DNA of 64,000 nt from Tenebrionibacter intestinalis (GTDB lineage Bacteria; Pseudomonadota; Gammaproteobacteria; Enterobacterales; Enterobacteriaceae), in contig NZ_JAEPBH010000015.1 of the NCBI RefSeq assembly GCF_016632365.1, positions 1,790-65,789 on the forward strand. Direction: 5' to 3'. Each line of letters starts with the position of its first letter. Position 1 is the stretch's first letter. The translations under genes and the position numbers were made by a program. The notes beneath the pieces were generated by a model, which was not told where the DNA came from, made no database searches, and worked only from the letters and a program-made list of their open reading frames with translations. Below, in pieces: positions 21,409-30,627 of the stretch.

Positions 21409-22281
21409 TTACCAGCGCCCGGAAGCGCCGCCGCCGCCGCTGGAACCGCCGCCGCCGCGAAAACCACCGCCGCCAAATCCGCCTCTAAAGCCGCCGCCGC
21501 CGCCGCGAAAGCCACCGCCGCCACCGCCGCCGTGAAATTTTGCGCTGGCGGCCAGCAGTAGAATAATGGCGGCCACCGAGCTGCCCAGCGTAATGTATAC
21601 CACCTGGCTAAAGGGGAGCGCTGATGCTGAGAAGAACAGCGACCAGAGCCAGCTTCCGGCGCCAATGGTAACGCCGCTTTTAATACCGCGCATCACCACG
21701 TTGCCTTTGCGGAAAATCCAAACCGGAAGCGCGAACAGGCCCAGCACCAGATATTCAAAAAGAGAGCCGCTATCGTCATATTTACTGGCTGTTGCGGGCG
21801 TTTCCCGGGACGGGAATTGTTCCTTTGCCAGCAGTTCGCCAATTTGCGATACGCCCTGCTGTAAGCCCTGCGCCAGCCTGTTTTCCCGGAAGGCGGGGAT
21901 AATTGCCGTGCGGATAATCTGGCTGCTCTGTACGTCCGTCAGGGCGCCTTCAAAACCGTACCCTACCTCAATACGCACGGTACGATCCTGCCACGCCACC
22001 AGCAGCAGCACGCCGTCGCTGCGCTGCCTGTCTCCCAGCCGCCACTTGTCGTAAACGCGAGTTGCGTATTGCTCAATGGTTTCCTGGCCGGTGGTGGGTA
22101 ACACCAGAATGGCAAGCTGAGCGGGAGCCAGCTTTTGCGCCTGCTGCGTTAAGGCGTTGATTTCCTCACGGCTGAGCGTGCCCGTCAGGTCGGTTACCTG
22201 CTGGCGTAGTTCAGGTACGGGGACATCAGCGGCCATAGCCTGGCCGCTGAGCAGCGCAAAAAGTAGAAAAACGATGCGCAT
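21409..22281 (-). CDS. secreted/membrane TPM-domain protein with glycine-rich tail (YgcG family)
   Basis: The 290-residue protein has a signal peptide (MRIVFLLFALLSGQAMA) and a TPM domain (about residues 20-150: VTDLTGTLSREEINALTQ, QLAILVLPTTG, DGVLLLVAWQDRTVRIEVGYGFEG). Two or three membrane segments follow (about 175-250). The tail of about 40 residues is almost only Gly, Phe, Arg and Ser. This layout is typical of YgcG-type proteins, whose job is not firmly known (photosystem-repair TPM phosphatases are distant relatives). An in-frame ATG exists at 22302, but 22281 has GGGAGG before it and the signal peptide. It starts 17 nt after the lemA stop, so the two form an operon; LemA-TPM pairing is common. 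Confidence 0.88.
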   Translation of the reverse strand: MRIVFLLFALLSGQAMAADVPVPELRQQVTDLTGTLSREEINALTQQAQKLAPAQLAILVLPTTGQETIEQYATRVYDKWRLGDRQRSDGVLLLVAWQDRTVRIEVGYGFEGALTDVQSSQIIRTAIIPAFRENRLAQGLQQGVSQIGELLAKEQFPSRETPATASKYDDSGSLFEYLVLGLFALPVWIFRKGNVVMRGIKSGVTIGAGSWLWSLFFSASALPFSQVVYITLGSSVAAIILLLAASAKFHGGGGGGGFRGGGGGFRGGFGGGGFRGGGGSSGGGGASGRW

Positions 22282-22298
22282 TATCGCCTCCCGCAGCA

Positions 22299-22901
22299 TC
22301 ACTTCGCGCCGAAATCAATAGTGGGCGCTTTGGTGATGGTTTCAACATCGTCCGGAAGATAGTTTTTCTTCGGCTTGTAGCCCATCACTTTTGCCGTCAT
22401 GACAGCCGGAAACTGGCGCACGGTGATATTGTACAGTTCGATGGCTTTAATATAGCGCCCGCGCGCCACCGCGATGCGGTTCTCCGTGCCCTCAAGCTGC
22501 ACCATCAGGTTTTGAAATAGCTCCTGGGATTTCAGCTCCGGATAGCGCTCCCCCAGTACCATCATCTGGCCGAGCGTGCGGGTAACCTGCACCTGCGACT
22601 GTTGCCACTGCTCAAGATTTTGCTCGTCGTCCGGATTGGCCTTCAGGTTCCGGGTAGCGGTATTGGCCCGCGAACGCGCGAGCGTAACCGCTTCCAGCAG
22701 CTCTTTTTCATGAGTGGCGTAACCCTTAACGCTGGCAACCAGGTTAGGGATCAAATCTGCGCGTCGCTGATATTGATTCAAGACTTCCGACCAGGTCGTA
22801 TTGGTTTGTTCGTCACTGGATTGAATGTCGTTATAGCCGCATCCCGACAGCGTAAAAATCAGCACAACAGCGCTAATAAGTTTTATCAGATTCCGATTCA
22901 T
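22299..22901 (-). CDS. lemA: LemA-family lipoprotein
   Basis: The 200-residue product starts at ATG 22901. Its N-terminus (MNRNLIKL, hydrophobic, then LSGC) is a lipoprotein signal with a lipobox at about residue 19-22. The LemA domain follows (WSEVLNQYQRRADLIPNLVASVKG and NIRVAVARGRYIKA-like NRIAVARGRYIKAIELYN, then RQFPAVMTAKVMGYKPKKNYLP), mostly alpha-helical. LemA proteins are envelope proteins of unknown function. The open frame extends to 23042, but the added residues look unrelated. It is cotranscribed with the TPM gene downstream; the pair probably acts together at the envelope. Confidence 0.9.
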   Translation of the reverse strand: MNRNLIKLISAVVLIFTLSGCGYNDIQSSDEQTNTTWSEVLNQYQRRADLIPNLVASVKGYATHEKELLEAVTLARSRANTATRNLKANPDDEQNLEQWQQSQVQVTRTLGQMMVLGERYPELKSQELFQNLMVQLEGTENRIAVARGRYIKAIELYNITVRQFPAVMTAKVMGYKPKKNYLPDDVETITKAPTIDFGAK

Positions 22902-23009
22902 CTTTATTATCCATATAGAGAGAAAATATGCCTGTAGTATACACGCGCGTCCTTTATACGGCTGCGTCTGGCCGGCTGATTTTATGCTCCCGGCTTTTGA
23001 AGGGGGACA

Positions 23010-23039
23010 AAAAAATCCGGGATCGTCGATGCCCGGATT
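23010..23039 (-). terminator. terminator of darP
   Basis: AATCCGGG (23014-23021) and CCCGGATT (23032-23039) form a stem. The minus-strand transcript then runs into TTTTTT, a good intrinsic terminator for darP, which ends at 23062. Confidence 0.85.
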
Positions 23040-23061
23040 CATTTTTTAGCTTAGCGGCAGG

Positions 23062-23607
23062 CTACTGCGCTTCGCTCAGTTCCCGTAGATACTGGAAAAT
23101 CAGACGTGCGGATTTTGCGGGCTTCTTGCCTTCGTTCTCTTTTTTCGCGTTGCGGATAAGGGCGCGCAACTGCTGGCGATCGGCTTGTGGCCACAGGGTG
23201 AGGACTTCAACAATCGCCTCGTCGCCGTTTTCAATCAGGCGGTCGCGAAGATCTTCGAGTTTATGAAACAGCGCCACCTGCTGATTATGGCGATTTTTCA
23301 GCTTATCCAGCGCCTGGCGGATAGGATCCACGTCGCGGTTGCGCAGCAGTTTACCGATAAGCTGTAACTGGCGGCGTCGGCCTTCGCGCTTGATGCGCTG
23401 CGCCAGTTCGATCGCATCGCGTAACTCTTCATCAAGCGGGAGTTTATCGAGCGCGTTTTTACCCAGATCCACCATTTCGGCGCCCAGGCGTTTGAGTTCT
23501 TCGGCATCGCGCTTAATTTCACTTTTACTGACCCAGATGATTTCGTCGTCTTTGTTTTCGTCATCACCGGGCGTGTCGTCGAGCCAGTCTACAGGCTGCT
23601 TGGTCAT
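23062..23607 (-). CDS. darP: dual-action ribosomal maturation protein DarP (YjgA)
   Basis: The 181-residue product matches E. coli YjgA (183), now named DarP. It binds late 50S precursors and helps peptidyl-transferase-centre maturation. The acidic N-terminus ([22 protein letters not shown]) and long helical body ([51 protein letters not shown]) are characteristic. The start at 23607 has AAGGAGCC; the 18-residue extension to 23661 is not conserved. It is divergent from pmbA across 93 bp, as in E. coli. Confidence 0.96.
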   Translation of the reverse strand: MTKQPVDWLDDTPGDDENKDDEIIWVSKSEIKRDAEELKRLGAEMVDLGKNALDKLPLDEELRDAIELAQRIKREGRRRQLQLIGKLLRNRDVDPIRQALDKLKNRHNQQVALFHKLEDLRDRLIENGDEAIVEVLTLWPQADRQQLRALIRNAKKENEGKKPAKSARLIFQYLRELSEAQ

Positions 23608-23700
23608 TTCAGGCTCCTTAAAAAAGAGAGCAATACTATCACCCCGGGCGCGCATGCCCAAAGGGTTCTCTGATAGACTTCATGCATCGTCACTTACAGT

Positions 23701-25053
23701 ATGGCATTGGTAATGAAAGTAAACACACAAGCTGCACAGAAGCGTAAAGCCCTGGAAAACGCCGTGGCGCAGGCGCTTGAGCTGGCATCAGGGCGCACCG
23801 ACGGCGCGGAAGTGGCCGTTTCGAATACTACCGGCATCAGCGTGAGCACCCGCTACGGCGAGGTGGAAAATGTTGAGTTCAACAGTGACGGCGCGCTGGG
23901 CATTACCGTCTATCATCAAAATCGCAAAGGCAGCGCGTCTTCTACGGATCTCAGCCCGCAGGCTATTAGCCGCACGGTGCAAGCGGCGATCGATATCGCC
24001 CGCTATACCTCGCCGGACCCCTGCGCGGGCGTAGCGCAAAAGGATCTGCTGGCGTTTGAGGCGCCGGATCTTGATCTTTTTCATCCGGCGGAAATAGAGC
24101 CGGAACAGGCGATCGCGCTGGCCGCGCGTGCAGAGCAGGCGGCGCTGCAGGCGGACAAACGCATTATTAACACCGAAGGCGGCAGTTTTAACAGTCACTA
24201 TGGCGTAAAGGTATTTGGCAACAGCCACGGCATGTTACAGAGCTACTGTTCGTCGCGCCACTCTCTTTCCAGCTGCGTTATTGGTGAAGAAAACGGCGTG
24301 ATGGAGCGCGATTACGCTTATACCCTTTCCCGCGAGCTGGATGCGCTGGAAAGCCCCGAATGGGTGGGGGCTGAGTGCGCCCGCCGTACTCTGGCGCGCC
24401 TGGCGCCGCGTAAACTTTCCACCATGACCGCGCCGGTTATTTTCCTTAATGAAGTCGCAACCGGGCTTTTCGGCCATCTGGTGGGGGCTATCAGCGGCGG
24501 CGCGGTTTACCGTAAATCCACTTTCCTGCTCGATGCCCTCGGTACGCAGATTCTGCCGACGTGGCTGACAATTGAAGAGCATCCGCACCTGCTTAAAGGG
24601 CTGGCCTCCACGCCGTTTGATAACGAAGGCGTCGCCACGTCGCGTCGCGATATAATTAAAGATGGCGTACTGCAACAGTGGCTGCTTACCAGTTATTCGG
24701 CGCGTAAGCTGGGGTTGCAAAGCACCGGGCATGCGGGGGGCATTCACAACTGGCGTATTGCCGGCCAGGGGCTGGATTTTGCCGGGTTGCTCAAAGAGAT
24801 GGGAACAGGGCTGGTGGTCACTGAATTAATGGGGCAGGGCGTAAGCGGCATTACCGGCGACTATTCGCGCGGCGCATCGGGCTTTTGGGTTGAAAACGGT
24901 GAAATTCAGTATCCGGTAAGTGAAATCACCATCGCCGGAAATTTAAAGGATATGTGGCGCAACATCGTTACCGTGGGTAACGACATCGAAATGCGCAGCA
25001 ACATCCAGTGCGGTTCCGTGCTGCTGCCGGAAATGAAAATCGCCGGGCAGTAA
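23701..25053 (+). CDS. pmbA: metalloprotease TldE subunit PmbA
   Basis: The 450-residue protein has the E. coli PmbA (TldE) length. TldD and TldE form a cytosolic complex that processes peptide precursors such as microcin B17 and degrades the CcdA antitoxin. The TldE subunit lacks the zinc site of TldD, and this fits here: no HExxxH motif is present. Conserved stretches are [45 protein letters not shown] and [16 protein letters not shown] ccdA-type antitoxin gene lies 20 kb away in this window, so a TldDE substrate may be local. No tldD is seen here. Confidence 0.97.
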   Translation: MALVMKVNTQAAQKRKALENAVAQALELASGRTDGAEVAVSNTTGISVSTRYGEVENVEFNSDGALGITVYHQNRKGSASSTDLSPQAISRTVQAAIDIARYTSPDPCAGVAQKDLLAFEAPDLDLFHPAEIEPEQAIALAARAEQAALQADKRIINTEGGSFNSHYGVKVFGNSHGMLQSYCSSRHSLSSCVIGEENGVMERDYAYTLSRELDALESPEWVGAECARRTLARLAPRKLSTMTAPVIFLNEVATGLFGHLVGAISGGAVYRKSTFLLDALGTQILPTWLTIEEHPHLLKGLASTPFDNEGVATSRRDIIKDGVLQQWLLTSYSARKLGLQSTGHAGGIHNWRIAGQGLDFAGLLKEMGTGLVVTELMGQGVSGITGDYSRGASGFWVENGEIQYPVSEITIAGNLKDMWRNIVTVGNDIEMRSNIQCGSVLLPEMKIAGQ

Positions 25054-25432
25054 CGCGGCGTTGTGGCGAAATGCGGCCGCTGCGCGGCTTTCGCCCGGCG
25101 CCAGCGCAGCGTGCGCAGAAAGCCATACCGCCGACATTGAAAGAAAAATTGCCAGTCAGCCCCGAAAATGCAGGCATTTCGCCACGGTTTCTGTTGACGC
25201 ATCAGCCAGATTGACGAAGGCAAATTTCCCGGGGCGAAAGCCGCTGCGCAAGCATTACAACAAACCCGTCATCCTTATCACAAGCCGTTGCGTTAGCCGC
25301 AAGGGCGGGCCGGTAAGTCCGGATTCATTCACACTTTTTCGGCACGTTACGCAAAACGGACTTTATAAGCTGGTTCTTGCCGGCAGCGCCCGCTATGGTG
25401 AGTTCAGGTCTGTTAAGTCAGCGGAGAAAAGC
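25054..25432. other. gene-free stretch between pmbA and the DUF2461 gene
   Basis: About 380 bp. An open plus-strand frame runs through it into the DUF2461 gene, but it has no family-like sequence and no plausible start. Nothing else is recognised. E. coli has cybC after pmbA; no trace of it is seen. Confidence 0.6.
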
Positions 25433-26101
25433 ATGACAACCTTTACCGGGCTGACGCCCGATGCGCTGGATTTTTTGCAGTTGTTAAGCCGAAACAACAG
25501 CAAAGAATGGTTTAGCGCCAACCGTGAAACCTACGATTGGGGCATTGTGTCTCCATTACGCGCGCTGGTGGCAACCCTGGCGCCCGACATGCGGTTGATT
25601 GACGACCGGCTGGAGGTTCGCCCGGCGGTAGGGAAAACCCTTTCACGCATCCATCGGGATACCCGTTTTTCCCATGATAAATCTCCTTATCGAAGCAACG
25701 TGTGGATATATTTTAAACGGCCCCGTAAAACACTTTCTGATTCCCCCACTTTTTTCTTCGAAATATCGTATGGCGGCTGGCGCTATGGCATGGGGTACTA
25801 CAGCGCCTCTCACAATACGATGGCGCGTTTTCGGGATTATATTGCCGATAACCCGCGCAGCTTCCTGCGAACAGTAGCGGATATTCGTTGCGGGTTCGCG
25901 CTTGTAGGAGAAAGCTATAAACGCCCGCGGGGGCAAGCGCTGCCGCCTGAGCTGGCGGACTGGTATAACAAAAAAACGTTTGCCCTGATTGATGAACGGC
26001 AGGATATGGCTTCGCTTTATACTGCCGAACTGGCGGATATTTTGCGAGATGGGTTTCGTCGCCTTGCGCCGCTGTATCAGGTTCTGACACGGTTGGAGTA
26101 G
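25433..26101 (+). CDS. DUF2461 domain-containing protein
   Basis: The 222-residue product is recognisable as a DUF2461 protein: an N-terminal FTGLTPDALDFLQLLSRNNSKEWF, then LSRIHRDTRFSHDKSPYR and YGMGYYSAS. The family is widespread and has no established function; these conserved motifs are its signature. The start at ATG 25433 has a GGAGAA site. The same frame is open 124 codons further upstream, but that part is low-complexity and not conserved. It seems to be an isolated gene with no operon partner. Confidence 0.88.
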   Translation: MTTFTGLTPDALDFLQLLSRNNSKEWFSANRETYDWGIVSPLRALVATLAPDMRLIDDRLEVRPAVGKTLSRIHRDTRFSHDKSPYRSNVWIYFKRPRKTLSDSPTFFFEISYGGWRYGMGYYSASHNTMARFRDYIADNPRSFLRTVADIRCGFALVGESYKRPRGQALPPELADWYNKKTFALIDERQDMASLYTAELADILRDGFRRLAPLYQVLTRLE

Positions 26102-26164
26102 GCCCTAAGCCGCCGGATTTTACATTTTTTGCTTTTCAGACCCGAGGCCGCTCTTTGAAGTTGG

Positions 26165-26180
26165 TTTTATATAGTTGCTA
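26165..26180 (+). repeat. first copy of a 16-bp direct repeat flanking the OB-fold gene
   Basis: TTTTATATAGTTGCTA is found here and again, identical, at 26785-26800. The two copies lie 620 bp apart, upstream and downstream of the periplasmic OB-fold gene, both in non-coding DNA. It may be a shared promoter or operator element. Confidence 0.7.
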
Positions 26181-26371
26181 TGTGGCTTGTGATGGTTTTT
26201 TTATCTAAGGGAGTCGGTATTTATTTTGGTTAAATATCGCGTAGGTCTTTTTTACCCATTTACCTGCGCGCCGCCGCCGGGAGGGGGAGGCCGCGCCAGC
26301 GTTGAGCCGTGTTACAGTTAGCGCTATATCCGCAATGCAAACATCGGAAAACAGACTCAGGGAACAGGGAC

Positions 26372-26701
26372 ATGAAGAAATATCTGCTGCTAACGTTTGG
26401 GCTGCTGTGCATGAGTACTGCCGCGCTGGCTACGCGCCCTTCCCAACAGGAGATGACCGTGCGTGACGCAAAAGCTCAGCGGGAAAATGCGCACGTTGTG
26501 GTGGAAGGGAAAATTACCGGGCGTGCAGGGCAGAGCGATCGCTATTGGCTGCGCGACGGCACCGGGCGCATTCTAATCAACGTAGAACGCTGCAACAAAG
26601 CGCGTCGCCTCATTGGCAGACAGGTGCGCGTGGTTGGCAAAATCGGGCATGAAAACGATCGCATTAAAATTGAGGCGAAGACGTTAAATCATATTAAATA
26701 A
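26372..26701 (+). CDS. periplasmic OB-fold (BOF) protein, YgiW/YdeI family
   Basis: The 109-residue protein has a signal peptide (MKKYLLLTFGLLCMSTAALA). The mature BOF domain has a bacterial OB-fold (VTVRDAKAQ-like MTVRDAKAQRENAHVVVEGKI, SDRYWLRDGTGRILINV, RQVRVVGKIG). Relatives YgiW/VisP and YdeI are periplasmic stress-tolerance proteins; VisP binds peptidoglycan and inhibits LpxO in Salmonella. Which paralogue this is cannot be told. ATG 26372 has an AGGGA site; a further 21 codons upstream are not signal-like. It is monocistronic. Confidence 0.85.
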   Translation: MKKYLLLTFGLLCMSTAALATRPSQQEMTVRDAKAQRENAHVVVEGKITGRAGQSDRYWLRDGTGRILINVERCNKARRLIGRQVRVVGKIGHENDRIKIEAKTLNHIK

Positions 26702-26784
26702 ATTTATGTTTTTAACATCCGCTGACTTCACCTGTTTTTTTCGTTTTACTCTGGCATATGCCGCGTCTGTAGTCAGTTCTCGCT

Positions 26785-26800
26785 TTTTATATAGTTGCTA
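26785..26800 (+). repeat. second copy of the 16-bp direct repeat
   Basis: TTTTATATAGTTGCTA again, 17 bp upstream of the CRP-like site before mdcA. Its place suggests that it belongs to the mdc promoter region, while the first copy belongs to the OB-fold gene promoter. Confidence 0.7.
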
Positions 26801-26816
26801 AACTGAAATTTTGTAC

Positions 26817-26830
26817 GTGATCTACATCAC
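26817..26830 (+). promoter_or_regulatory. CRP-like (or FNR-like) palindrome upstream of mdcA
   Basis: GTGA-N6-TCAC is the exact CRP core spacing. The same bases also read GTGAT-CTAC-ATCAC, one step from the FNR consensus. It lies 133 bp before mdcA. Catabolite control of malonate use would be reasonable; binding is inferred. Confidence 0.55.
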
Positions 26831-26962
26831 GAAACATGTCCGAAAGGTTACTTAAAAGCTAATGATTCGCCTCTGCGGTTAATTGATGCAGGGGGCGCAC
26901 AGGTACACACTTTAACCAACGTTAGGCAAATCAAAATGATTCGCTGAATCAGGAGGTTAATA

Positions 26963-28618
26963 ATGTTATCTGGGCAAACGCCAGCACGGGTCTGGAACAC
27001 GCGCCGCATTGAAAAACAGCGGCGCGTCGCGTCGGTTCCCGTTCAGGGAAAAGTGCTCCCCGGCGGGGAGCTTGCCGACATGCTGGAAAAACTTATCGCG
27101 CCTGGCGATCGCGTGGTACTGGAAGGGAATAATCAGAAGCAGGCGGATTTTCTCTCCCGCACGCTTGCGCAGGTTAATCCTCAGAAAGTGCATGATCTGC
27201 ATATGATCATGCCAAGCGTTGGACGCAGCGAACATCTTGATATCTTTGAAAAAGGTATCGCTCGTAAGCTCGATTTCTCCTTCTCCGGCCCGCAAAGCCT
27301 GCGCATCTCGCAACTGCTTGAAGATGGTGTGTTGGAAATCGGCGCTATTCATACTTATATCGAACTCTATGCGCGCCTGTATGTAGACCTGGCGCCGAAC
27401 GTGGCGCTGATTGCGGGTTACAAAGCCGACCGTAAAGGCAACCTCTATACCGGGCCTGGTACCGAAGATACGCCCGCGCTGGTTGAAGCGGCGGCGTTTC
27501 ATGACGGCATCGTTATTGCGCAGGTTAATGAACTGGTGGACGATGAAACCGATCTGCCGCGCGTAGATATCCCCGGGTCGTGGGTAGATTACGTGGTCGT
27601 CGCTGACAAACCGTTCTTTATTGAACCGCTATTTACCCGCGATCCGCGCCTGATTAAACAGGAGCATATCCTGATGGCGATGCTGGCGATTAAGGGGATC
27701 TATGCCGAACACCAGGTACAGTCGCTTAACCACGGTATTGGCTTTAATACCGCCGCCATTGAGTTGCTGCTTCCGACTTACGGCGAACAGCTTGGCCTTA
27801 AAGGTAAAATTTGTAAACACTGGACGCTAAACCCGCACCCGACGCTCATTCCGGCCATTGAAAGCGGCTGGGTGGAAAGTGTTCACTGTTTCGGCGGCGA
27901 GCTGGGGATGGAGGAGTATGTCCGCGCGCGCCCGGATGTGTTCTTTACCGGCGCTGACGGTTCTATGCGCTCTAATCGCGCCTTATGCCAGTTAGCGGGC
28001 CAGTATGCTGTGGATATGTTTATCGGCTCCACACTCCAGATTGACGGCCTTGCCAACTCCTCTACCGTAACGCGCACGCGCCTCTCCGGCTTTGGCGGCG
28101 CGCCCAATATGGGCCACGATCCGCACGGCCGCCGCCATGCTACCCCGGCCTGGCTCAATATGATGACCGAACAGGATCCGATGCAGCGCGGCAAAAAGCT
28201 GGTCGTGCAGATGGTGGAAACCTTCCAGGCCGGCGTGAAGCCTACCTTTGTGGAAAAACTTGACGCTGTTGATGTGGCGCAAGCTTCCGGTATGCCGCTG
28301 GCGCCAGTCATGATCTACGGCGATGACGTTACCCACGTGCTGACCGAAGAAGGGATTGCTTACCTCTACCGCGCTGAAAACCTCGAAGAACGTCGGGCGA
28401 TGGTCGCTGCGGTAGCGGGCATTACCGATATCGGTCTGGGCGTTGACGCTCGCCGCGTTGAGCAATTGCGCCGCAGCGGCAAAGTTGTCTACCCGGAGGA
28501 TATTGGGATCCGTCGTACTGAAGCGACCCGCTCTTTACTGGCTGCAGGCAGCGTTGCGGATCTGGTTGAGTGGTCAGGCGGCCTTTATAACCCGCCAGCA
28601 AAATTCCGGAGCTGGTAA
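26963..28618 (+). CDS. mdcA: malonate decarboxylase alpha subunit (acetyl-S-ACP:malonate ACP transferase)
   Basis: MdcA moves the acyl-carrier protein from acetate to malonate, forming malonyl-S-ACP and releasing acetate, in the cytosol. The 551 residues equal Klebsiella pneumoniae MdcA. Typical sequences are SVPVQGKVLPGG, LVEAAAFHDGIVIAQVNE, FNTAAIELLLPTYGE, FTGADGSMRSNRA and GFGGAPNMGHDPHGRRHATPAW. A strong AGGAGG site precedes the ATG. It is the first gene of the operon; its stop overlaps the mdcB start by 1 nt (TAATG). Upstream lie a CRP-like palindrome and a 16-bp repeat. Confidence 0.97.
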   Translation: MLSGQTPARVWNTRRIEKQRRVASVPVQGKVLPGGELADMLEKLIAPGDRVVLEGNNQKQADFLSRTLAQVNPQKVHDLHMIMPSVGRSEHLDIFEKGIARKLDFSFSGPQSLRISQLLEDGVLEIGAIHTYIELYARLYVDLAPNVALIAGYKADRKGNLYTGPGTEDTPALVEAAAFHDGIVIAQVNELVDDETDLPRVDIPGSWVDYVVVADKPFFIEPLFTRDPRLIKQEHILMAMLAIKGIYAEHQVQSLNHGIGFNTAAIELLLPTYGEQLGLKGKICKHWTLNPHPTLIPAIESGWVESVHCFGGELGMEEYVRARPDVFFTGADGSMRSNRALCQLAGQYAVDMFIGSTLQIDGLANSSTVTRTRLSGFGGAPNMGHDPHGRRHATPAWLNMMTEQDPMQRGKKLVVQMVETFQAGVKPTFVEKLDAVDVAQASGMPLAPVMIYGDDVTHVLTEEGIAYLYRAENLEERRAMVAAVAGITDIGLGVDARRVEQLRRSGKVVYPEDIGIRRTEATRSLLAAGSVADLVEWSGGLYNPPAKFRSW

Positions 28619-29472
28619 TGAGACTACAGCCGCAGACAGGCTGCCTGCCGCGCGCGCGGCAGTTAGCGAGCCTTGCCACGCAAAGCCTGATAGATGAAGC
28701 GCGCCTTAGCCCTAAGCCAGGCCTGGTTGACAGCCGTGGAAGCGGCGCGCATCAGGATCTGACGCTGGACCTGATGGAGCGTTCCGCGCACAGCCTTACG
28801 CCCACTTTTTATGCGCTGGCGCTGCAAAGCTGGCAGCGTCCGGTTGATATTGCCCTGCGCCAGAGCGTAGGGCGGTTGGGGCGGGAGGGTGAAAGCCAGA
28901 TGTTGCAGGCCACTGGCGGAGTGAACACTCACCGCGGCGCTATCTGGGCGCTGGGCCTGCTGGTAAGCGCTGCGGCGATGCCTGGTAACGAGGCGGATGT
29001 GCAAGCCATTGCCGATACCGCCGCGCAACTGGCGCAGTTGCCTGACAGCATGGCGCCGAAGGTGTTCAGCAATGGGCTGCGCGCTACGCATCGCTATCGG
29101 GTTGCGGGCGCGCGCGAAGAGGCGCAGGCGGGTTTTCCGCACGTCACGCGGCTGGCGCTGCCGCAGTTACGGCTTAGCCGCCGCCTTGGAGCGAATGAAA
29201 GCGAAGCGCAGATTGATGCATTGATGGCGATTATGACCTCGCTGAGCGATACCTGCGTGCTCACCCGGGCTGGACTTAACGGTCTGGAAGCGATGCAAAA
29301 CGGCGCGCGTGCGGTGCTAATGGCGGGCGGATGCGCTCACCCGCAGGGCAGAGCGGCGCTCTCACGGCTTGATAAACAGATGCTTGCGCTCAATGCCTCG
29401 CCGGGCGGAGCGGCAGATCTGCTGGCCGCTACGCTGCTGCTTGACCGCATTGCGCAGCCATTCCTGCTCTGA
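28618..29472 (+). CDS. mdcB: triphosphoribosyl-dephospho-CoA synthase MdcB
   Basis: MdcB makes 2'-(5''-triphosphoribosyl)-3'-dephospho-CoA, the precursor of the prosthetic group of the malonate decarboxylase ACP, from ATP and dephospho-CoA. The 284-residue product is the CitG/MdcB family type. Conserved segments are DEARLSPKPGLVDSRGSGAHQDL, LGREGESQMLQATGGVNTHRGAIW and DTCVLTRAG. It overlaps mdcA by one base and lies 29 bp before mdcC, in a translationally coupled operon. Confidence 0.95.
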   Translation: MRLQPQTGCLPRARQLASLATQSLIDEARLSPKPGLVDSRGSGAHQDLTLDLMERSAHSLTPTFYALALQSWQRPVDIALRQSVGRLGREGESQMLQATGGVNTHRGAIWALGLLVSAAAMPGNEADVQAIADTAAQLAQLPDSMAPKVFSNGLRATHRYRVAGAREEAQAGFPHVTRLALPQLRLSRRLGANESEAQIDALMAIMTSLSDTCVLTRAGLNGLEAMQNGARAVLMAGGCAHPQGRAALSRLDKQMLALNASPGGAADLLAATLLLDRIAQPFLL

Positions 29473-29501
29473 GGGCAGATAAACAGAATCAAGAGGGTGT
29501 T

Positions 29502-29801
29502 ATGGAACAAATTACATTGTCATTTCCGGCAACCCGCACCGTTAGCGGCCATTCGCTGGCCGGCGTCGTCGGGTCCGGCGATATGGAAGTATTGTTTACG
29601 GCAGATGAAGGCGAAACGCTTGTTGTCGATATCATCACGTCGGTGGACAACAGCCAGGCGCGCTGGCAGGCGCTGTTCGAGCGTCTGATCCTTACGGGCG
29701 AGCTGCCCGCAGGCCGGATGCAAATCCACGATTTCGGCGCGACGCCCGGCGTCGCGCGCATTCGTATCGAACAGGTATTTGAAGAGGTGAGCCATGCGTG
29801 A
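29502..29801 (+). CDS. mdcC: malonate decarboxylase acyl-carrier protein (delta subunit) MdcC
   Basis: The 99-residue MdcC carries the phosphoribosyl-dephospho-CoA arm that shuttles acetyl and malonyl groups between the other subunits. The attachment serine is visible as Ser25 in VVGSGDMEV, the same position as in Klebsiella. This carrier is unrelated to fatty-acid ACP. The RBS is AGAGGG. The last 8 nt overlap mdcD. Confidence 0.95.
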   Translation: MEQITLSFPATRTVSGHSLAGVVGSGDMEVLFTADEGETLVVDIITSVDNSQARWQALFERLILTGELPAGRMQIHDFGATPGVARIRIEQVFEEVSHA

Positions 29802-30627
29802 TGACCGTAGTTTTATTGAACTCAGAGCGCGTGAGCGCGCCCGGGCGCTGCTGGATGCGGGCAGCTATCGTGAACTGCTCGATCCGTTTGACGGCATTAT
29901 CTCGCCGTGGCTGGGGCCGCAGGGGATAGTGACGCAGGCAGATGACGGCATGGTAGTGGCTAAAGGCGCGATTAACGGTAAACCGGCGGTGGTTATAGAG
30001 ATTGAAGGCGCATTCCAGGGCGGCAGTATGGGTGAGGTGTCTGGCGCGAAAATGGCGGCGGCGCTGGAGCTGGCGGCGGAAGATAACCGCAACGGCATTC
30101 CAACCCAGGCTGTTCTGAGCCTTGAAACCGGCGGCGTACGTCTTCAGGAAGCGAACCTTGGCCTGGCGGCGATCGCTGATATCCATGCGGCGATCGTGGA
30201 TTTGCGCCGCTACACGCCGGTCATCGGTATTGTAGCCGGAACCGTGGGCTGCTTTGGCGGGATGTCTATTGCCGCTGCGTTGTGCAGCTATCTTATTGTT
30301 ACCCGCGAAGCCCGCCTTGGTCTGAACGGGCCGCAGGTTATTGAACAGGAAGCGGGAATTGAAGAGTACGACTCCCGCGACCGCCCTTTTATCTGGAGCA
30401 TGACCGGCGGTGAAACCCGCTACCGTAGCGGGCTGGCGGATTGCCTGGTGCTGGATGGGGTGAACGCGGTTAAACAGGCGATGAATGACTTTATCGCCAA
30501 AGGGCTGCCGGAGAAAAATCGCACGGATAATTATCAATGGTATCTCGACAGGCTAACCCGTTTCGATACGCGTCAGCAGGCCGACAGTGAGCAGATCAAA
30601 ACGCTTTTTGGGGAGGTGAATCAATGA
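29794..30627 (+). CDS. mdcD: malonate decarboxylase beta subunit MdcD
   Basis: MdcD (277 residues) is one of two carboxyltransferase-like subunits of the malonyl-S-ACP decarboxylase and works with MdcE. The crotonase-type fold is suggested by GAINGKPAVVIEIEGAFQGGSMGEVSGAKM, LETGGVRLQEANLGLAAIADIH and GCFGGMSIAAALCS, which would form oxyanion-hole loops. It overlaps mdcC by 8 nt and mdcE by 4 nt (ATGA), so stoichiometric translation is likely. Confidence 0.96.
   Translation: MRDDRSFIELRARERARALLDAGSYRELLDPFDGIISPWLGPQGIVTQADDGMVVAKGAINGKPAVVIEIEGAFQGGSMGEVSGAKMAAALELAAEDNRNGIPTQAVLSLETGGVRLQEANLGLAAIADIHAAIVDLRRYTPVIGIVAGTVGCFGGMSIAAALCSYLIVTREARLGLNGPQVIEQEAGIEEYDSRDRPFIWSMTGGETRYRSGLADCLVLDGVNAVKQAMNDFIAKGLPEKNRTDNYQWYLDRLTRFDTRQQADSEQIKTLFGEVNQ

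Noticed and set aside
21409-21535. Dense GGC/CCG repeats that look like a repeat array
   Set aside because: They are glycine codons of the TPM protein tail; unit length varies and no spacers exist, so this is not a CRISPR.
25061-25432. 124-codon N-terminal extension of the DUF2461 gene
   Set aside because: Low-complexity, basic and unlike the family; the ATG at 25433 has a good ribosome-binding site and the conserved N-terminus.
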